Assembly: GCA_036960175.1 (NCBI GenBank)
Contig: JBALWH010000008.1
Coordinates: 56,775-120,774, forward strand
Direction: 5' to 3'
Source of the DNA: Motiliproteus sp036960175
GTDB lineage: Bacteria > Pseudomonadota > Gammaproteobacteria > Pseudomonadales > Balneatricaceae
Length of the DNA stretch: 64,000 nucleotides
This document shows, one piece after another, positions 28,142 to 38,145 of this stretch. The position numbers and the translations under genes were made by a program. How positions within the stretch are numbered: the first letter of the stretch is position 1; every line of letters starts with the position of its first letter. The notes under the pieces are model-generated. The model ran no database searches. It was given only the letters and a program-made list of their open reading frames with translations, and had not been told where the DNA came from.

Positions 28142-29287
28142 TTAGCAGGTAACCATTCGTCGGTGGGTATGAATCGACATAATTATTCCGAATCCTGACA
28201 TCAATGTCACAATTGATGTGCCTCCAAAACTGACTAACGGTAACGGCACGCCAACCACCGGCAGTATACCACTGACCATGCCAATATTTACGAACACATA
28301 AACGAAGAATGTCAGGGTCAAACTACCCGCCAACAGGCGTCCAAAAGTATCTTGTGCCTGGCTGGCAATATAGAGCCCTCTGGCAATGATGCAAAGGTAT
28401 ATTGCCAACAATAACAGCAATCCCACCAACCCTAACTCTTCCGCCATGACCGCTATAATAAAATCCGTATGACTTTCCGGTAAAAAATCCAACTGTGACT
28501 GCGTACCATTGAGCCAACCTTTACCATAGAGGCCGCCGGAGCCAATGGCTGTCTTGGACTGAATAATATTCCATCCAGCCCCGAGGGGGTCACTTTCCGG
28601 GTTCAGAAAGGTTAATACCCGTTGGCGCTGATAATCCCGCATCCCCATCCACACTAACGGGGCACAAATCCCAGCAAAGACTCCAGCACCGAAGACAAAA
28701 CGCCAGCGAATTCCAGATAATAGCAATACAAAAACACCTGACGCCCCGATTAGCAACGAGGTGCCTAAGTCAGGTTGCTTGGCGATCAATGCTACCGGTA
28801 CTGCCATCAACATCAACACCATGAAGATACTGCGGAAATTCGGCGGCAGCGGTTTTTCGGCAAAATACCACGCCAGCGTCATAGGCACGATTAACTTCAT
28901 AATTTCTGAGGGTTGAAATCGGGGTAAACCGGGAATACCAATCCAACGCTGGGCGCCCTTGGCCCCAACGCCCACCAGCATCACTGCTATCAACAACCCC
29001 ACCCCGATGGCAAACAACCAGGGTGCCCAGCGCCGATAATGCTGAGGATTAAGCCAGGCCAGTGCAAACATCAACGCAAAGGCCACGCCGTAGCGGACTA
29101 TCTGTTTCTGTAACGAAGCACTGCTCTGTCCCGATGCGCTGTAAAACACAAACAGGCCGTAGCCGGCCAACAGCAACAGTAAGAACAGTAAAATGGCATC
29201 CAGGTGAGTATAAGACCACCAACTCTTTTCCTTGCGAAGATGGCTAGAGGCATCCGGCATGCTGCGCTGAAAGTCACGATTGATCAA
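28142..29287 (-). CDS. rodA: Peptidoglycan glycosyltransferase RodA
   Basis: SEDS-family polymerase of the elongasome, 381 aa, with about ten membrane helices. Conserved stretches include the loop with GAKGAQRWI, RFQPSEIMKL, and the late FLPESHTDFIIAVMAEELGL. It works with PBP2, encoded directly upstream. The start is TTG 29287, overlapping the mrdA TGA, with GGGAG 7 bases before it; ATG 29260 is a weaker alternative without a good ribosome-binding site. Confidence 0.96.
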   Translation of the reverse strand: MINRDFQRSMPDASSHLRKEKSWWSYTHLDAILLFLLLLLAGYGLFVFYSASGQSSASLQKQIVRYGVAFALMFALAWLNPQHYRRWAPWLFAIGVGLLIAVMLVGVGAKGAQRWIGIPGLPRFQPSEIMKLIVPMTLAWYFAEKPLPPNFRSIFMVLMLMAVPVALIAKQPDLGTSLLIGASGVFVLLLSGIRWRFVFGAGVFAGICAPLVWMGMRDYQRQRVLTFLNPESDPLGAGWNIIQSKTAIGSGGLYGKGWLNGTQSQLDFLPESHTDFIIAVMAEELGLVGLLLLLAIYLCIIARGLYIASQAQDTFGRLLAGSLTLTFFVYVFVNIGMVSGILPVVGVPLPLVSFGGTSIVTLMSGFGIIMSIHTHRRMVTC

Positions 29288-31197
29288 TGAGCAGCTCCCG
29301 ATGTGGGTGTTGGTGCTGATGTAGATAACAGCTGCTGTTTCGCTTTCTGCTGACCACCCAGAATATAAGCATCGAACACCTTTCGTGCCACAGGTGCTGC
29401 GGCACTACTTCCGCCGCCGCCATTCTCAACGACTACCGCCAATGCGATTGTCGGGGATTCCGCCGGAGCAAACCCTAGGAACAGGCCGTGATCACGATAT
29501 TTTGCGGCAATTTTTTCGGCATCATATTCTTCATCCTGCTTGATCCCCAGGACTTGGGCAGTTCCAGTCTTTCCGGCGATGGTATAGGTTAATCCTTTGC
29601 TGATTTTTCGGGCGGTACCGTTTCTGGCATGAACGACATTAATCATGGAGTTAATAATGTAATCCCAGTAGCCGTCCTGATTGAGTTGCACATTGGGTAG
29701 TTGCTTATTGAATGGCACTTCAACGACGCCTAGCGGCTGGTCATCCATACGTTTTAGCATTCTTGGCGCCAACCACTGACCCCGGTTACTGATGGTCATA
29801 GCTGCGGTGGCCAACTGTAAAGGCGTGGTTACGAAAAACCCCTGACCGATGGCTAGATTAAGAGAATCTCCGGTATACCAAGGTCGGTTTCGGACCCGCT
29901 TCTTCCACTCTCTAGATGGCAAAATGGCAGCATGAGCTTCCGGCAAGTCAATACTGGGTACCCTACCAAAACCAAAACGGCCCAGATAATCAGACATCGG
30001 ATCGATGCCCATGCGGTGTCCGACATCATAGAAAAAGGTATCCACCGATTCCGTAATCGCTTTTTCCAAATTGACCTTGCCATGCCCCCACTTCTTCCAG
30101 TCCCGGTACCTACGCCCACCTTCGGTGATTTGATAATAACCGGGGTCGAACATAGTGTAATCAAGACGAATGGTGCCGGAATCAACTGCTGCCAAGCCAA
30201 TAATGGGTTTTATTGTGGAGGCAGGGGGATAACGCCCGCGTATTGCACGATTGAATAACGGTAAGTCCTCTGACTGCTGCAGCGCCCTGTAGTCTTTGCC
30301 ACTGATGCCGGTCACAAAATCATTAGGGTCATAGCCAGGCGTACTAACTAAGGCCAGAATGCCGCCGGTTTTGGGGTCTAGCGCAACCACCGCACCTTTT
30401 CGACCATCGAGAGCTTCTTCAGCTACTTGCTGTAAGTTCAGATCAAGATACAACCGCAGATCCCGTCCAGGTATCGGATCCTCTCTCTCAAGCACCCGCA
30501 TTACCCGGCCACGGGCATTAGTTTCTACTTTCTGTAAGCCGACCTGACCGTGCAACTCATCCTCATAGAATTTTTCTACCCCAAGCTTACCGATATGATG
30601 AGTACCGCTGTAATTTTGCTCATCGATACGTTTCAATTCTTTGTCATTAATCCGACCGACATAACCAAGGGCATGAACCAGAGAATGACCGTTGGGGTAG
30701 TAGCGAATCAACTCCGCTTCCACCTGAACCCCCGGCATACGATGAAAATCGACCCCTACTCTGGCGATCTCTTCATCACTAAGTTTGAATTTCAACGGCA
30801 CCGATTGATAGGGACGACGACGCTGATTCAAGCGCCGTTTAAAACGCCGGATATCATCCTCATTAATATCTACCAACTTGGAAACTTCGGCTATAGTCGC
30901 GTCTATATCTTTGACTTGTTCTTTCGTCAGGGTGAGGCTGTGACTCGGACGATTATCAGCCAACAACACACCGTTTCGATCATAAATCAGGCCGCGAGTC
31001 GGCGGGATTGGTAACAACTGCACTCGGTTCTGATCGGACTTTGCCCGATAGGTATCGTGCTGAAGCACCTGCAGATAAAACAGTCGGCCAACCAAACCTA
31101 GCATCGCCAACACCACCAGCACAAAGGCAAGAATGGTTCGCGATGCGAAAGTGCGCCGTTCCCGTTGATGATCTTTAAAAGCCTGAGGATGCTTCAT
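29284..31197 (-). CDS. mrdA: Penicillin-binding protein 2 (elongation transpeptidase)
   Basis: Class B PBP, 637 aa, a monofunctional transpeptidase for cell elongation. One membrane helix lies at residues 20-45, then a pedestal domain. The transpeptidase motifs are PPASTIK with Ser327 and Lys330, SVD in ITESVDTFFYDVG, and KTG in IAGKTGTAQVLG. The pair mrdA-rodA is conserved and coupled by a 4-bp overlap. Confidence 0.97.
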   Translation of the reverse strand: MKHPQAFKDHQRERRTFASRTILAFVLVVLAMLGLVGRLFYLQVLQHDTYRAKSDQNRVQLLPIPPTRGLIYDRNGVLLADNRPSHSLTLTKEQVKDIDATIAEVSKLVDINEDDIRRFKRRLNQRRRPYQSVPLKFKLSDEEIARVGVDFHRMPGVQVEAELIRYYPNGHSLVHALGYVGRINDKELKRIDEQNYSGTHHIGKLGVEKFYEDELHGQVGLQKVETNARGRVMRVLEREDPIPGRDLRLYLDLNLQQVAEEALDGRKGAVVALDPKTGGILALVSTPGYDPNDFVTGISGKDYRALQQSEDLPLFNRAIRGRYPPASTIKPIIGLAAVDSGTIRLDYTMFDPGYYQITEGGRRYRDWKKWGHGKVNLEKAITESVDTFFYDVGHRMGIDPMSDYLGRFGFGRVPSIDLPEAHAAILPSREWKKRVRNRPWYTGDSLNLAIGQGFFVTTPLQLATAAMTISNRGQWLAPRMLKRMDDQPLGVVEVPFNKQLPNVQLNQDGYWDYIINSMINVVHARNGTARKISKGLTYTIAGKTGTAQVLGIKQDEEYDAEKIAAKYRDHGLFLGFAPAESPTIALAVVVENGGGGSSAAAPVARKVFDAYILGGQQKAKQQLLSTSAPTPTSGAAH

Positions 31198-31206
31198 CGG
31201 CCAATA

Positions 31207-31674
31207 TTATTTGTGATAGGGGTGGCCTTTAAGAATGGTCCAGGCCCGATACAACTGCTCTGCCAGCAGAACTCGAACCAATGGATGAGGTAAGGTTAAG
31301 GCAGACAGCGACCATTTGCGCTCGGCCCGCTGCAAACAGCGCGTATCAAGGCCATCGGGACCGCCCACCAGCAAACTGATATTGCCACCATCCATCTGCC
31401 AGTCTGCCAGCTGTTGAGCCAGCTGTTCGGTACTCCAGGGTTTGCCTTTAACATCTAGAGCAATCACTTTGTCTGAAGCCGGAATCGCTGCCAGCATCTG
31501 ATCCCCTTCCTTTTGGATAGCCCGGGTCAGATCCGCACCCTTGCCTCTATGACCCAATGACAGCTCAAGCAGTTCCACGGACATTTCCTTGGGCATGCGC
31601 TTAGTATATTCACTGTAGCCCTGCTCGACCCAGCCCGGCATCCGCGTGCCTACCGTTATCAACTTGATGCGCAT
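31207..31674 (-). CDS. rlmH: 23S rRNA (pseudouridine-1915 N3)-methyltransferase RlmH
   Basis: SPOUT-class methyltransferase, 155 aa, acting on 70S ribosomes at helix 69. The SAM-binding knot shows ISLLVGGPDG and the C-terminal end LAEQLYRAWTILKGHPYHK is diagnostic. Ten bases separate it from mrdA and 14 from rsfS, the order nadD-rsfS-rlmH-mrdA known from related bacteria. Confidence 0.97.
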   Translation of the reverse strand: MRIKLITVGTRMPGWVEQGYSEYTKRMPKEMSVELLELSLGHRGKGADLTRAIQKEGDQMLAAIPASDKVIALDVKGKPWSTEQLAQQLADWQMDGGNISLLVGGPDGLDTRCLQRAERKWSLSALTLPHPLVRVLLAEQLYRAWTILKGHPYHK

Positions 31675-31688
31675 TATGGCTCTCTTGC

Positions 31689-32027
31689 TTAGGCTTCTTC
31701 TAGGGCATCAACACCCCACAGTCCTTCCAAATCATAGAGCGTTCTCACTTGGGGCTGCATGACGTGTACCACCACATCTCCCAGATCAACCAATGCCCAT
31801 TCGCCAGTATCCAGGCCTTCATGGCCCAAGGGTTCCAGACCGGCTTTCTTAGCGGCCACTAGAACACTTTCGGCCACCGATTTGACATGACGATTGGATG
31901 ACCCGCTGGCCATAACCATAAAGTCTGTAACACTACTTTTGCCACGAACATCCAACAAGATGATGTCTCTCGCTTTCAGGTCTTCCAGGGCTGTTTGCAC
32001 TAACGTAATCAATTCTTCAGTTTGCAT
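31689..32027 (-). CDS. rsfS: Ribosomal silencing factor RsfS
   Basis: 112-aa protein that binds L14 of the large subunit and blocks subunit joining when nutrients fall. The family motif DFMVMASGSSNRHVKSVAES and the downstream GEWALVDLGDVVVHVM are both present. Lies 6 bp after nadD in the same transcript. Confidence 0.96.
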   Translation of the reverse strand: MQTEELITLVQTALEDLKARDIILLDVRGKSSVTDFMVMASGSSNRHVKSVAESVLVAAKKAGLEPLGHEGLDTGEWALVDLGDVVVHVMQPQVRTLYDLEGLWGVDALEEA

Positions 32028-32033
32028 ACTTAC

Positions 32034-32681
32034 TCAATTTTCCAAGCTATATAAGGCCCGATCACGGATATAATTCCATACCCGATCAGGTGTAAGGTAA
32101 CGGGGTGAATGATTGCTACGAATCAATTCTCGAATTTGTGTTGCCGATATTCCCAGCGGCGTTAATTGATGTAGCAAAATATAGCCACAAGGGCTGTCCT
32201 TTAGTTGCTGAATATCATCAACATGGTGCTGGCGGCTCCATTCTGCCATGGGATCTCCCGGCGAAAACTCCCAGCCGGGACGCTGCACTACAACAAGATG
32301 GGCGAGCTGCAGAAATTCCTGCCAACGATGCCAGCTCGACAGTGTTAAAAAGGAATCCATCCCCATCACCATGAACAGGCTAGCGTTAGGCCCCAGTTCC
32401 CGTCGCAGCGACTCTAGAGTATTAATGCTATAAGACGCCTGTTCACTGCGTAGCTCCCGATCATCCACCACCAGCCCGGGCTCGTCCTCAACCGCTAAAG
32501 ACAACATCTCCAGACGCTGTTCAGAACTACAACCAGGCAAGGCTCTGTGGACTGGAACATGACAAGGAATCAGACGGATTTCATCCAGAGCCAGCAACTG
32601 GCGGATTTCCAGCGCCGTGCGCAGGTGGCCGTTATGGACAGGATCGAAAGTCCCTCCCATAAAGGCAACCGCATCAAGCAT
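32034..32681 (-). CDS. nadD: Nicotinate-nucleotide adenylyltransferase
   Basis: Nucleotidyltransferase that makes deamido-NAD from nicotinate mononucleotide and ATP. MGGTFDPVHNGHL contains the HxGH-type motif and ISATQIRELI contains the second substrate motif; 215 aa. It lies 41 bp downstream of proA. The order proA-nadD-rsfS-rlmH matches Pseudomonas-type gene order with proA and nadD adjacent. Confidence 0.96.
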   Translation of the reverse strand: MLDAVAFMGGTFDPVHNGHLRTALEIRQLLALDEIRLIPCHVPVHRALPGCSSEQRLEMLSLAVEDEPGLVVDDRELRSEQASYSINTLESLRRELGPNASLFMVMGMDSFLTLSSWHRWQEFLQLAHLVVVQRPGWEFSPGDPMAEWSRQHHVDDIQQLKDSPCGYILLHQLTPLGISATQIRELIRSNHSPRYLTPDRVWNYIRDRALYSLEN

Positions 32682-32722
32682 TAACGTATTGCTCCCATGG
32701 TTTTATAACTAGGGCTCCTTAA

Positions 32723-33979
32723 CTATTGACGGATATGACCATCACCAAGGACCACATACTTCTGCGAAGTCAGGCCTTCGAGACCCACAGGTCCACGGGC
32801 ATGGATTTTATCAGTTGAGATGCCAATTTCAGCACCCAGACCATATTCAAAGCCATCGGCAAAACGGGTCGATGCGTTAATCATCACCGAACTGGAATCC
32901 ACTTCCGTTAGGAAGCGACGTCCCAAGGTGTAACTTTCAGTGATGATGGAATCAGTATGATGAGATCCATAACGATTGATATGAGCAATCGCCTCATCCA
33001 TAGAATCTACTACTTTGATGGAAAGAATCGGTGCCAAATACTCGGTTCCCCAATCGTCTTGTGTGGCTGCAACCATATGCGTCAACAACGCACGGCTACG
33101 CTCACAACCGCGCAACTCAACACCCTTTTCGGCATAAGCGGCAGCTAACTTTGGCAACATTTCTGCGGCAACGGCCTGATGCACCAGCAAAGTTTCCATG
33201 GTGTTACAGGTACCATAACGGTGTGTCTTGGCATTGATAGCGATATTCAGCGCTTTGCTCTGATCAGCAGCTTCATCAATATAGACATGGCAAATACCAT
33301 CTAGGTGTTTGATAACAGTCACCCGCGCATCACGACTGACGCGCTCAATCAACCCCTTGCCGCCACGAGGCACGATAACATCGACATATTCCGGCATGGT
33401 AATAAGCTCACCAACCGCCGCACGATCAGTGGTTTCTACCACTTGCACTGCAGTTTTTGGCAACCCAACTTCAGCCAAGCCCGCACGAATACATTCAGCA
33501 ATGGCCTGGTTGGAGTGGATGGCTTCGGAGCCGCCTCTGAGGATAGTGGCATTGCCGGATTTCAGACACAGACTAGCGGCTTCACAGGTGACGTTCGGAC
33601 GTGATTCATAAATAATGCCGATCACACCCAGAGGGACCCGCATACGTCCAACCTGAATGCCGGAAGGCATATAGTTCAAATCGGTTATGCCACCCACGGG
33701 GTCTGCCAGAGAGGCAACCTGCTTGAGCCCCTCGATCATGCCGTCGATACGCTCATCATTGAGTTCCAGACGATCCAGCATCGCGGCATCCAAACCACCC
33801 TCGCGAGCTTTTTCCATATCCTTACGATTTGCTTCCAATAGTATTTCTCGAGAAGCACTGATCACTCGAGCCATCGCTATCAGCGCGGCATTTTTATCAC
33901 CGGTATTAGCTCTGGTCAGGGCACTGGCCGCAGCACGAGCCTGCTGACCCAGCTGGCTCATATATTCTTTTACATCCAT
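32723..33979 (-). CDS. proA: Gamma-glutamyl phosphate reductase
   Basis: NADPH-dependent aldehyde dehydrogenase-like enzyme of proline synthesis, 418 aa. Family features include VPLGVIGIIYESRPNVT, the catalytic Cys in THRYGTCNTMETLLVH and the end EGLTSQKYVVLG. The start at ATG 33979 (MDVKEYMSQLG) fits the usual length of about 417 aa; an in-frame start at 34012 would add 11 residues without support. Heads the long minus-strand cluster that runs to lipA and is divergent from the AhpA-like gene. Confidence 0.97.
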   Translation of the reverse strand: MDVKEYMSQLGQQARAAASALTRANTGDKNAALIAMARVISASREILLEANRKDMEKAREGGLDAAMLDRLELNDERIDGMIEGLKQVASLADPVGGITDLNYMPSGIQVGRMRVPLGVIGIIYESRPNVTCEAASLCLKSGNATILRGGSEAIHSNQAIAECIRAGLAEVGLPKTAVQVVETTDRAAVGELITMPEYVDVIVPRGGKGLIERVSRDARVTVIKHLDGICHVYIDEAADQSKALNIAINAKTHRYGTCNTMETLLVHQAVAAEMLPKLAAAYAEKGVELRGCERSRALLTHMVAATQDDWGTEYLAPILSIKVVDSMDEAIAHINRYGSHHTDSIITESYTLGRRFLTEVDSSSVMINASTRFADGFEYGLGAEIGISTDKIHARGPVGLEGLTSQKYVVLGDGHIRQ

Positions 33980-34205
33980 CGAGACACCTAGTCTTTTTAC
34001 CTTTTTACACACCTAATCGCGCCATTATAACCCGTGATTTGGATCGCGGATATGCCTTAGCAACGCCGTTTTACTGATCAATTTCACAATTTGCCAACTC
34101 TACCTCAAACTACAGCCTGTTAAATGGTTACCTTTCGCAAATCAGTTGTTATTATTCGGGCTGCTATAAAGCCCAGACAGAATATCCAGGATTCCGGAAC
34201 CTGAC

Positions 34206-35633
34206 ATGAATAAGCGTTCAGAGTTAACGCCCCCATCAACATTTCACCCATTTTCATTGACTGGCAAATTCATCTGCCTTTTCGCCCTATTCTCGATTAT
34301 CGCGGGAACACTGCTTTACAGTGAATTTAATCGCAGCCTGCAACTATATAGTCAGCAGCAACGGGATAGCCTAGGCCATTCCACCAGCTCGCAACTGGCG
34401 TTAAGCAGCGGCCCAACGATCCTCAGCAGCGACTGGCTCAGCCTAAATGTAAGCCTGAACAAGCTGACGGAAGACCCTCTGATCCTAGGCGCCGAAGTGA
34501 TCGGTAAAAAAGGTCAGATGCTGGCTCAGTCTGGCCAGCCCAGCGATCTGCTTTATAATGACACCATTCTCAGTAATGAGGAGACTCTAGGGCATGTCCG
34601 TATTTACCTATCACCACAAACCATCGAACAGCAAGCATCCCACCCCCGTCGCTATTACGGCGCTATTATGGCTTTGTGTGGAGGCATGCTGTGGCTGTTG
34701 GTCTGGCTATTTTCCCGCCATATCACTAGAGCTATCAGCGAGCTGAACCAAGCAGCAAAGCAACTCCAGCACAGCAATGAGATCTCCCCCCTAAACAACA
34801 CGCGCAGGGATGAGTTTGGCACCCTCAACAGATTATTGAACAACCGCTTTGCGGTTATGGAGCAACCCCTGGTTGAAACAACTGTTCTCGAAACCGAAAC
34901 TTCGACAGCAGAAGACTCAATAAATGATGCCCCTCAGCACCCACTAGCCGACACTGTAATCACAGCGGAAACAGTAGATCATGCTGACGACGACAATTCA
35001 GCGGTCACCGATGAGTCCTTCAGCGCAACACTGAACAACAGCACTTCGGCCCCGGAACTGCATGAGGCTTTCGATGAGCCCAAAGCGGAAACAGAACTAG
35101 CAAGCTATCTGCTCTACATCAACCAGCATGACTCGGATAGTGATTACCTATCGACAGGGGAACGCAACCAGTTACTGAGCATCTACCAGGTGTTTTTTGA
35201 GCAGGCCTGCGAACTCTACAAAGGCCAACTTCACCAAGATGGCTATGGCAACTGGTACGCGCTGTTTGATCCAATTTCTGAGGATAACAGCCACGGCATC
35301 AATGCACTCTGTGCTGCACAGTTATTCAAAGGGATGTATCGTGCCACCAACGAAATCCGCATAAGCGAACTGCAGCCGGTACTGAATCTAAAAATTTGCC
35401 TGGTCTGCGGCGCAGCACCCGCGTCCATAGTCGAAGCCCACCAACTCAGCCAGGAAGTGAAATCCAACGACCTGATTAGTCACCAGCGATTATTCGATAT
35501 TGAAGAACTCCATCAGAAATTAATTAAAGATGGGCAGTATAAGAAGGTATCGGAGACCGCCTACCTATTAACGTCTCTGTGCAAAGATTTCCAGCAACTG
35601 ATCGACCGACAGGTAAAGCACTTTATTGGCTGA
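34206..35633 (+). CDS. AhpA/YtjB-like membrane protein with HAMP-like linker and extra cytoplasmic domain
   Basis: 475 aa. Helix 1 (about 20-40) and helix 2 (about 150-168) flank a periplasmic part similar to E. coli YtjB: SSQLALSSGPTIL, then LNKLTEDPLILGAEV and MLAQSGQ. A HAMP-like segment follows helix 2 (ITRAISELNQAAKQL and DEFGTLNRLLNNRF), then an acidic low-complexity linker (about 220-300). The C-terminal 170 residues (ASYLLYINQ, YQVFFEQACELYKGQL, GNWYALF, LNLKICLVCGAAPA) have the strand and helix pattern of a degenerate class III nucleotidyl cyclase domain, without visible metal-binding Asp pairs; that reading is inference. AhpA-type genes lie near parC in Pseudomonas too. The role is unknown; signal sensing at the membrane is plausible. 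Confidence 0.75.
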   Translation: MNKRSELTPPSTFHPFSLTGKFICLFALFSIIAGTLLYSEFNRSLQLYSQQQRDSLGHSTSSQLALSSGPTILSSDWLSLNVSLNKLTEDPLILGAEVIGKKGQMLAQSGQPSDLLYNDTILSNEETLGHVRIYLSPQTIEQQASHPRRYYGAIMALCGGMLWLLVWLFSRHITRAISELNQAAKQLQHSNEISPLNNTRRDEFGTLNRLLNNRFAVMEQPLVETTVLETETSTAEDSINDAPQHPLADTVITAETVDHADDDNSAVTDESFSATLNNSTSAPELHEAFDEPKAETELASYLLYINQHDSDSDYLSTGERNQLLSIYQVFFEQACELYKGQLHQDGYGNWYALFDPISEDNSHGINALCAAQLFKGMYRATNEIRISELQPVLNLKICLVCGAAPASIVEAHQLSQEVKSNDLISHQRLFDIEELHQKLIKDGQYKKVSETAYLLTSLCKDFQQLIDRQVKHFIG

Positions 35634-35726
35634 TGCTTCTTGATTGAGCTGGCAACACGACGATCCTTTGCTAAACTTTGAGTTATGCACGCTATGTCCA
35701 CTCTCGGCGATAACGTGCAGAATCCA

Positions 35727-35760
35727 GGGGCCTTGAAGTCGTATAGACTACCAAGGCCCC
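35727..35760. terminator. Strong hairpin between convergent genes (possible terminator)
   Basis: Perfect 9-bp stem GGGGCCTTG (35727-35735) and CAAGGCCCC (35752-35760), with an inner GTC/GAC pairing in the 16-nt loop. No clear T tract follows on either strand. It lies in the 160-bp gap between the AhpA-like gene and the parC stop. Confidence 0.5.
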
Positions 35761-35793
35761 GTCTATTTACAGCGTTGTTACTCTGTCAGGCAA

Positions 35794-38088
35794 CTAGGTC
35801 TCTGGGTCACCGGCTTCAACACCCTCTTCTTCACCTGCACTTTGCTTAGAATCAATCTTATCAACCCGCTGGAATCCACGCGGTAGCTTGTTACCCCGCC
35901 TTCCCCGCTCACCCTTGTAATGATCAAGATCAGCGCCCTTCAACGTCAGATGACGCTTACCAGCATGAATAACCAGGGCTGCACCGGCATCGAGGATAGT
36001 CAAAGCAAGCAGAAATTCTTCTCGCTTGGCAACGCGGCTGGAAGGAATATTAATGATTTTATTTCCTTTACCACGAGCAAGCTCTGGCAGCTCAGTCATC
36101 GGGAAGACCAACAACCGCCCCTCATTGGTTACCGCTGCCAACAACTGTGTAGTTACATCCTTAATCAACCGAGGCTTCAGCACCTTGGCACCCTTGGGTA
36201 ACGACAGCACCGCTTTACCTGCCCGATTCTTACTAAGTAGTTCGCCAAAACGACAGACAAAACCATATCCAGAATCAGAAGCCATCAGGAAACGACTACC
36301 TTCAGCACCGATGGCTAATGCATCAACGCTAACACCGCTAGGAATATTCAGTCGACCCGTTAGAGGTTCTCCCTGCCCTCTGGCGGAAGGCAGCGTATGC
36401 GCGGGAACGGTATAACCCCGTCCACCTGCATCAAAAAACACGGCAGACTGATTGGTTCGCCCAAACGCAGACAGTTTATACTCATCACCAGACTTGTAAC
36501 TCAATGACGCTGGATCAACATCATGCCCTTTAGCGGCCCGCACCCAGCCCTGCTTCGACAACACCACGGTGACCGGATCAGCGCTCATCAGTTCTATTTC
36601 AGTAAAGGCCCGCGCTTCACCTCGCGCCACCATGGGTGAGCGTCGATCGTCGCCATATTGTTCTGCCGCGTTTTCCAGCTCCTGACGAATCAATTTGCGC
36701 AGTTTGGCCTTAGAGCCAAGCAAGGATTCCAGACGCTTACGTTCTTTTGCCAGCTCATCCTGTTCGGTGCGGATATTCATTTCTTCGAGTTTGGCCAAAT
36801 GGCGCAACTTCAACTCTAGAACGGCTTCCGCCTGGATATCACTGATGCTAAATCGCTCCATCAGCACCGGCTTGGGTTTATCCTCAGAACGAATGATTTC
36901 AATAACTTCATCGATATTGAGAAATGCAATCAGTAAGCCGTCAAGAATGTGTAGGCGATCCAGCACCTTGTCCAGACGATATTGCAGCCGACGGGTCACT
37001 GTATCGGTACGGAACTTCAGCCATTCAGTGAGAATCATCTTCAGGTTTTTAACCTGAGGACGACCATCTGTACCGATCATATTGAAGTTTGCCCGAAAGC
37101 TTCGTTCCAGGTCAGTGCTGGCAAACAAGTGGGCCATCAACTGTTCGACATCGATACGATTTGATCGCGGGATAATCACTAGGCGAGTAGGATTTTCATG
37201 ATCAGACTCGTCTCTAAGGTCGCTGACCATCGGCAATTTCTTGGCTTGCATCTGCGCCGCGATCTGCTCCAAAATCTTGGCACCGGAAGTCTGGTGAGGC
37301 AATGCCGTTACCACGATGTCACCATCTTCCTGAGTATAAACCGCTCTCATTCTGATAGAGCCACGACCGGTCTGGTAAAGCTTAGTGATCTCCTCCTGAG
37401 GGGTAATAATCTCAGCTTCTGTCGGGTAATCAGGTCCGGGGATTAATTCTATTAGATCCGCTATATCTGCATGCGGATTGTCCAACAGCATCAAACAACC
37501 ATTGACCACTTCTCGTAGATTATGGGGAGGAACATCCGTCGCCATACCTACCGCAATACCAGAACCGCCATTGAGCAGAACATTAGGCACCTGTGCTGGC
37601 AAAATCAGTGGTTCTGACAGCGAGCCATCAAAGTTTGGCCCCCATTCCACGGTCCCCTGCCCTAGCTCCGACAATAGCAATGCCGCATATGCTGTCAGGC
37701 GGGATTCGGTATAACGCATCGCTGCGAAAGACTTGGGATCATCAGGCGAACCCCAGTTACCCTGTCCATCGACCAGTGGATATCGATAGGAGAACGGCTG
37801 CGCCATCAACACCATGGCTTCATAGCAGGCGCTATCGCCATGGGGATGAAACTTACCCAGCACGTCACCCACGGTACGCGCTGATTTCTTAAATTTAGCG
37901 CCCGCACGAAGACCCAGTTCAGACATGGCATAGACGATTCGTCTTTGCACAGGTTTCAGACCATCGCCGATATTAGGTAATGCCCGGTCAAGAATCACGT
38001 ACATCGAGTAGTCAAGATAAGCCTTCTCGGTGTACTCCCTCAGCGAAAGACGTTCTACGCCTTCATCAATTTCTACAGTGCCTGTCAT
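35794..38088 (-). CDS. parC: DNA topoisomerase IV subunit A
   Basis: Breakage-reunion subunit of topoisomerase IV, which decatenates daughter chromosomes; 764 aa. The catalytic Tyr is Y126 in AAMRYTESRLT. The quinolone-resistance region reads HPHGDSACYEAM, with Ser86 and Glu90 at the positions equivalent to E. coli Ser80 and Glu84, the unmutated state. The C-terminal blades are followed by a charged tail (SAGEEEGVEAGDPE). It is separated from parE by the kinase/REC-TPR gene pair. Confidence 0.97.
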   Translation of the reverse strand: MTGTVEIDEGVERLSLREYTEKAYLDYSMYVILDRALPNIGDGLKPVQRRIVYAMSELGLRAGAKFKKSARTVGDVLGKFHPHGDSACYEAMVLMAQPFSYRYPLVDGQGNWGSPDDPKSFAAMRYTESRLTAYAALLLSELGQGTVEWGPNFDGSLSEPLILPAQVPNVLLNGGSGIAVGMATDVPPHNLREVVNGCLMLLDNPHADIADLIELIPGPDYPTEAEIITPQEEITKLYQTGRGSIRMRAVYTQEDGDIVVTALPHQTSGAKILEQIAAQMQAKKLPMVSDLRDESDHENPTRLVIIPRSNRIDVEQLMAHLFASTDLERSFRANFNMIGTDGRPQVKNLKMILTEWLKFRTDTVTRRLQYRLDKVLDRLHILDGLLIAFLNIDEVIEIIRSEDKPKPVLMERFSISDIQAEAVLELKLRHLAKLEEMNIRTEQDELAKERKRLESLLGSKAKLRKLIRQELENAAEQYGDDRRSPMVARGEARAFTEIELMSADPVTVVLSKQGWVRAAKGHDVDPASLSYKSGDEYKLSAFGRTNQSAVFFDAGGRGYTVPAHTLPSARGQGEPLTGRLNIPSGVSVDALAIGAEGSRFLMASDSGYGFVCRFGELLSKNRAGKAVLSLPKGAKVLKPRLIKDVTTQLLAAVTNEGRLLVFPMTELPELARGKGNKIINIPSSRVAKREEFLLALTILDAGAALVIHAGKRHLTLKGADLDHYKGERGRRGNKLPRGFQRVDKIDSKQSAGEEEGVEAGDPET

Positions 38089-38145
38089 AGATTAATTATG
38101 CTTCTATTATTGTTTGCCCGAGAGGGCTGTTTTATGAGGATTTAT

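Noticed and set aside
37800..37850. Quinolone-resistance change in ParC
   Set aside because: HPHGDSACYE carries the susceptible Ser and Glu; nothing unusual.
38116..38130. GCCCGAGAGGGC hairpin between parC start and the kinase stop
   Set aside because: Short stem; any T-rich side faces the plus strand, where no gene ends.
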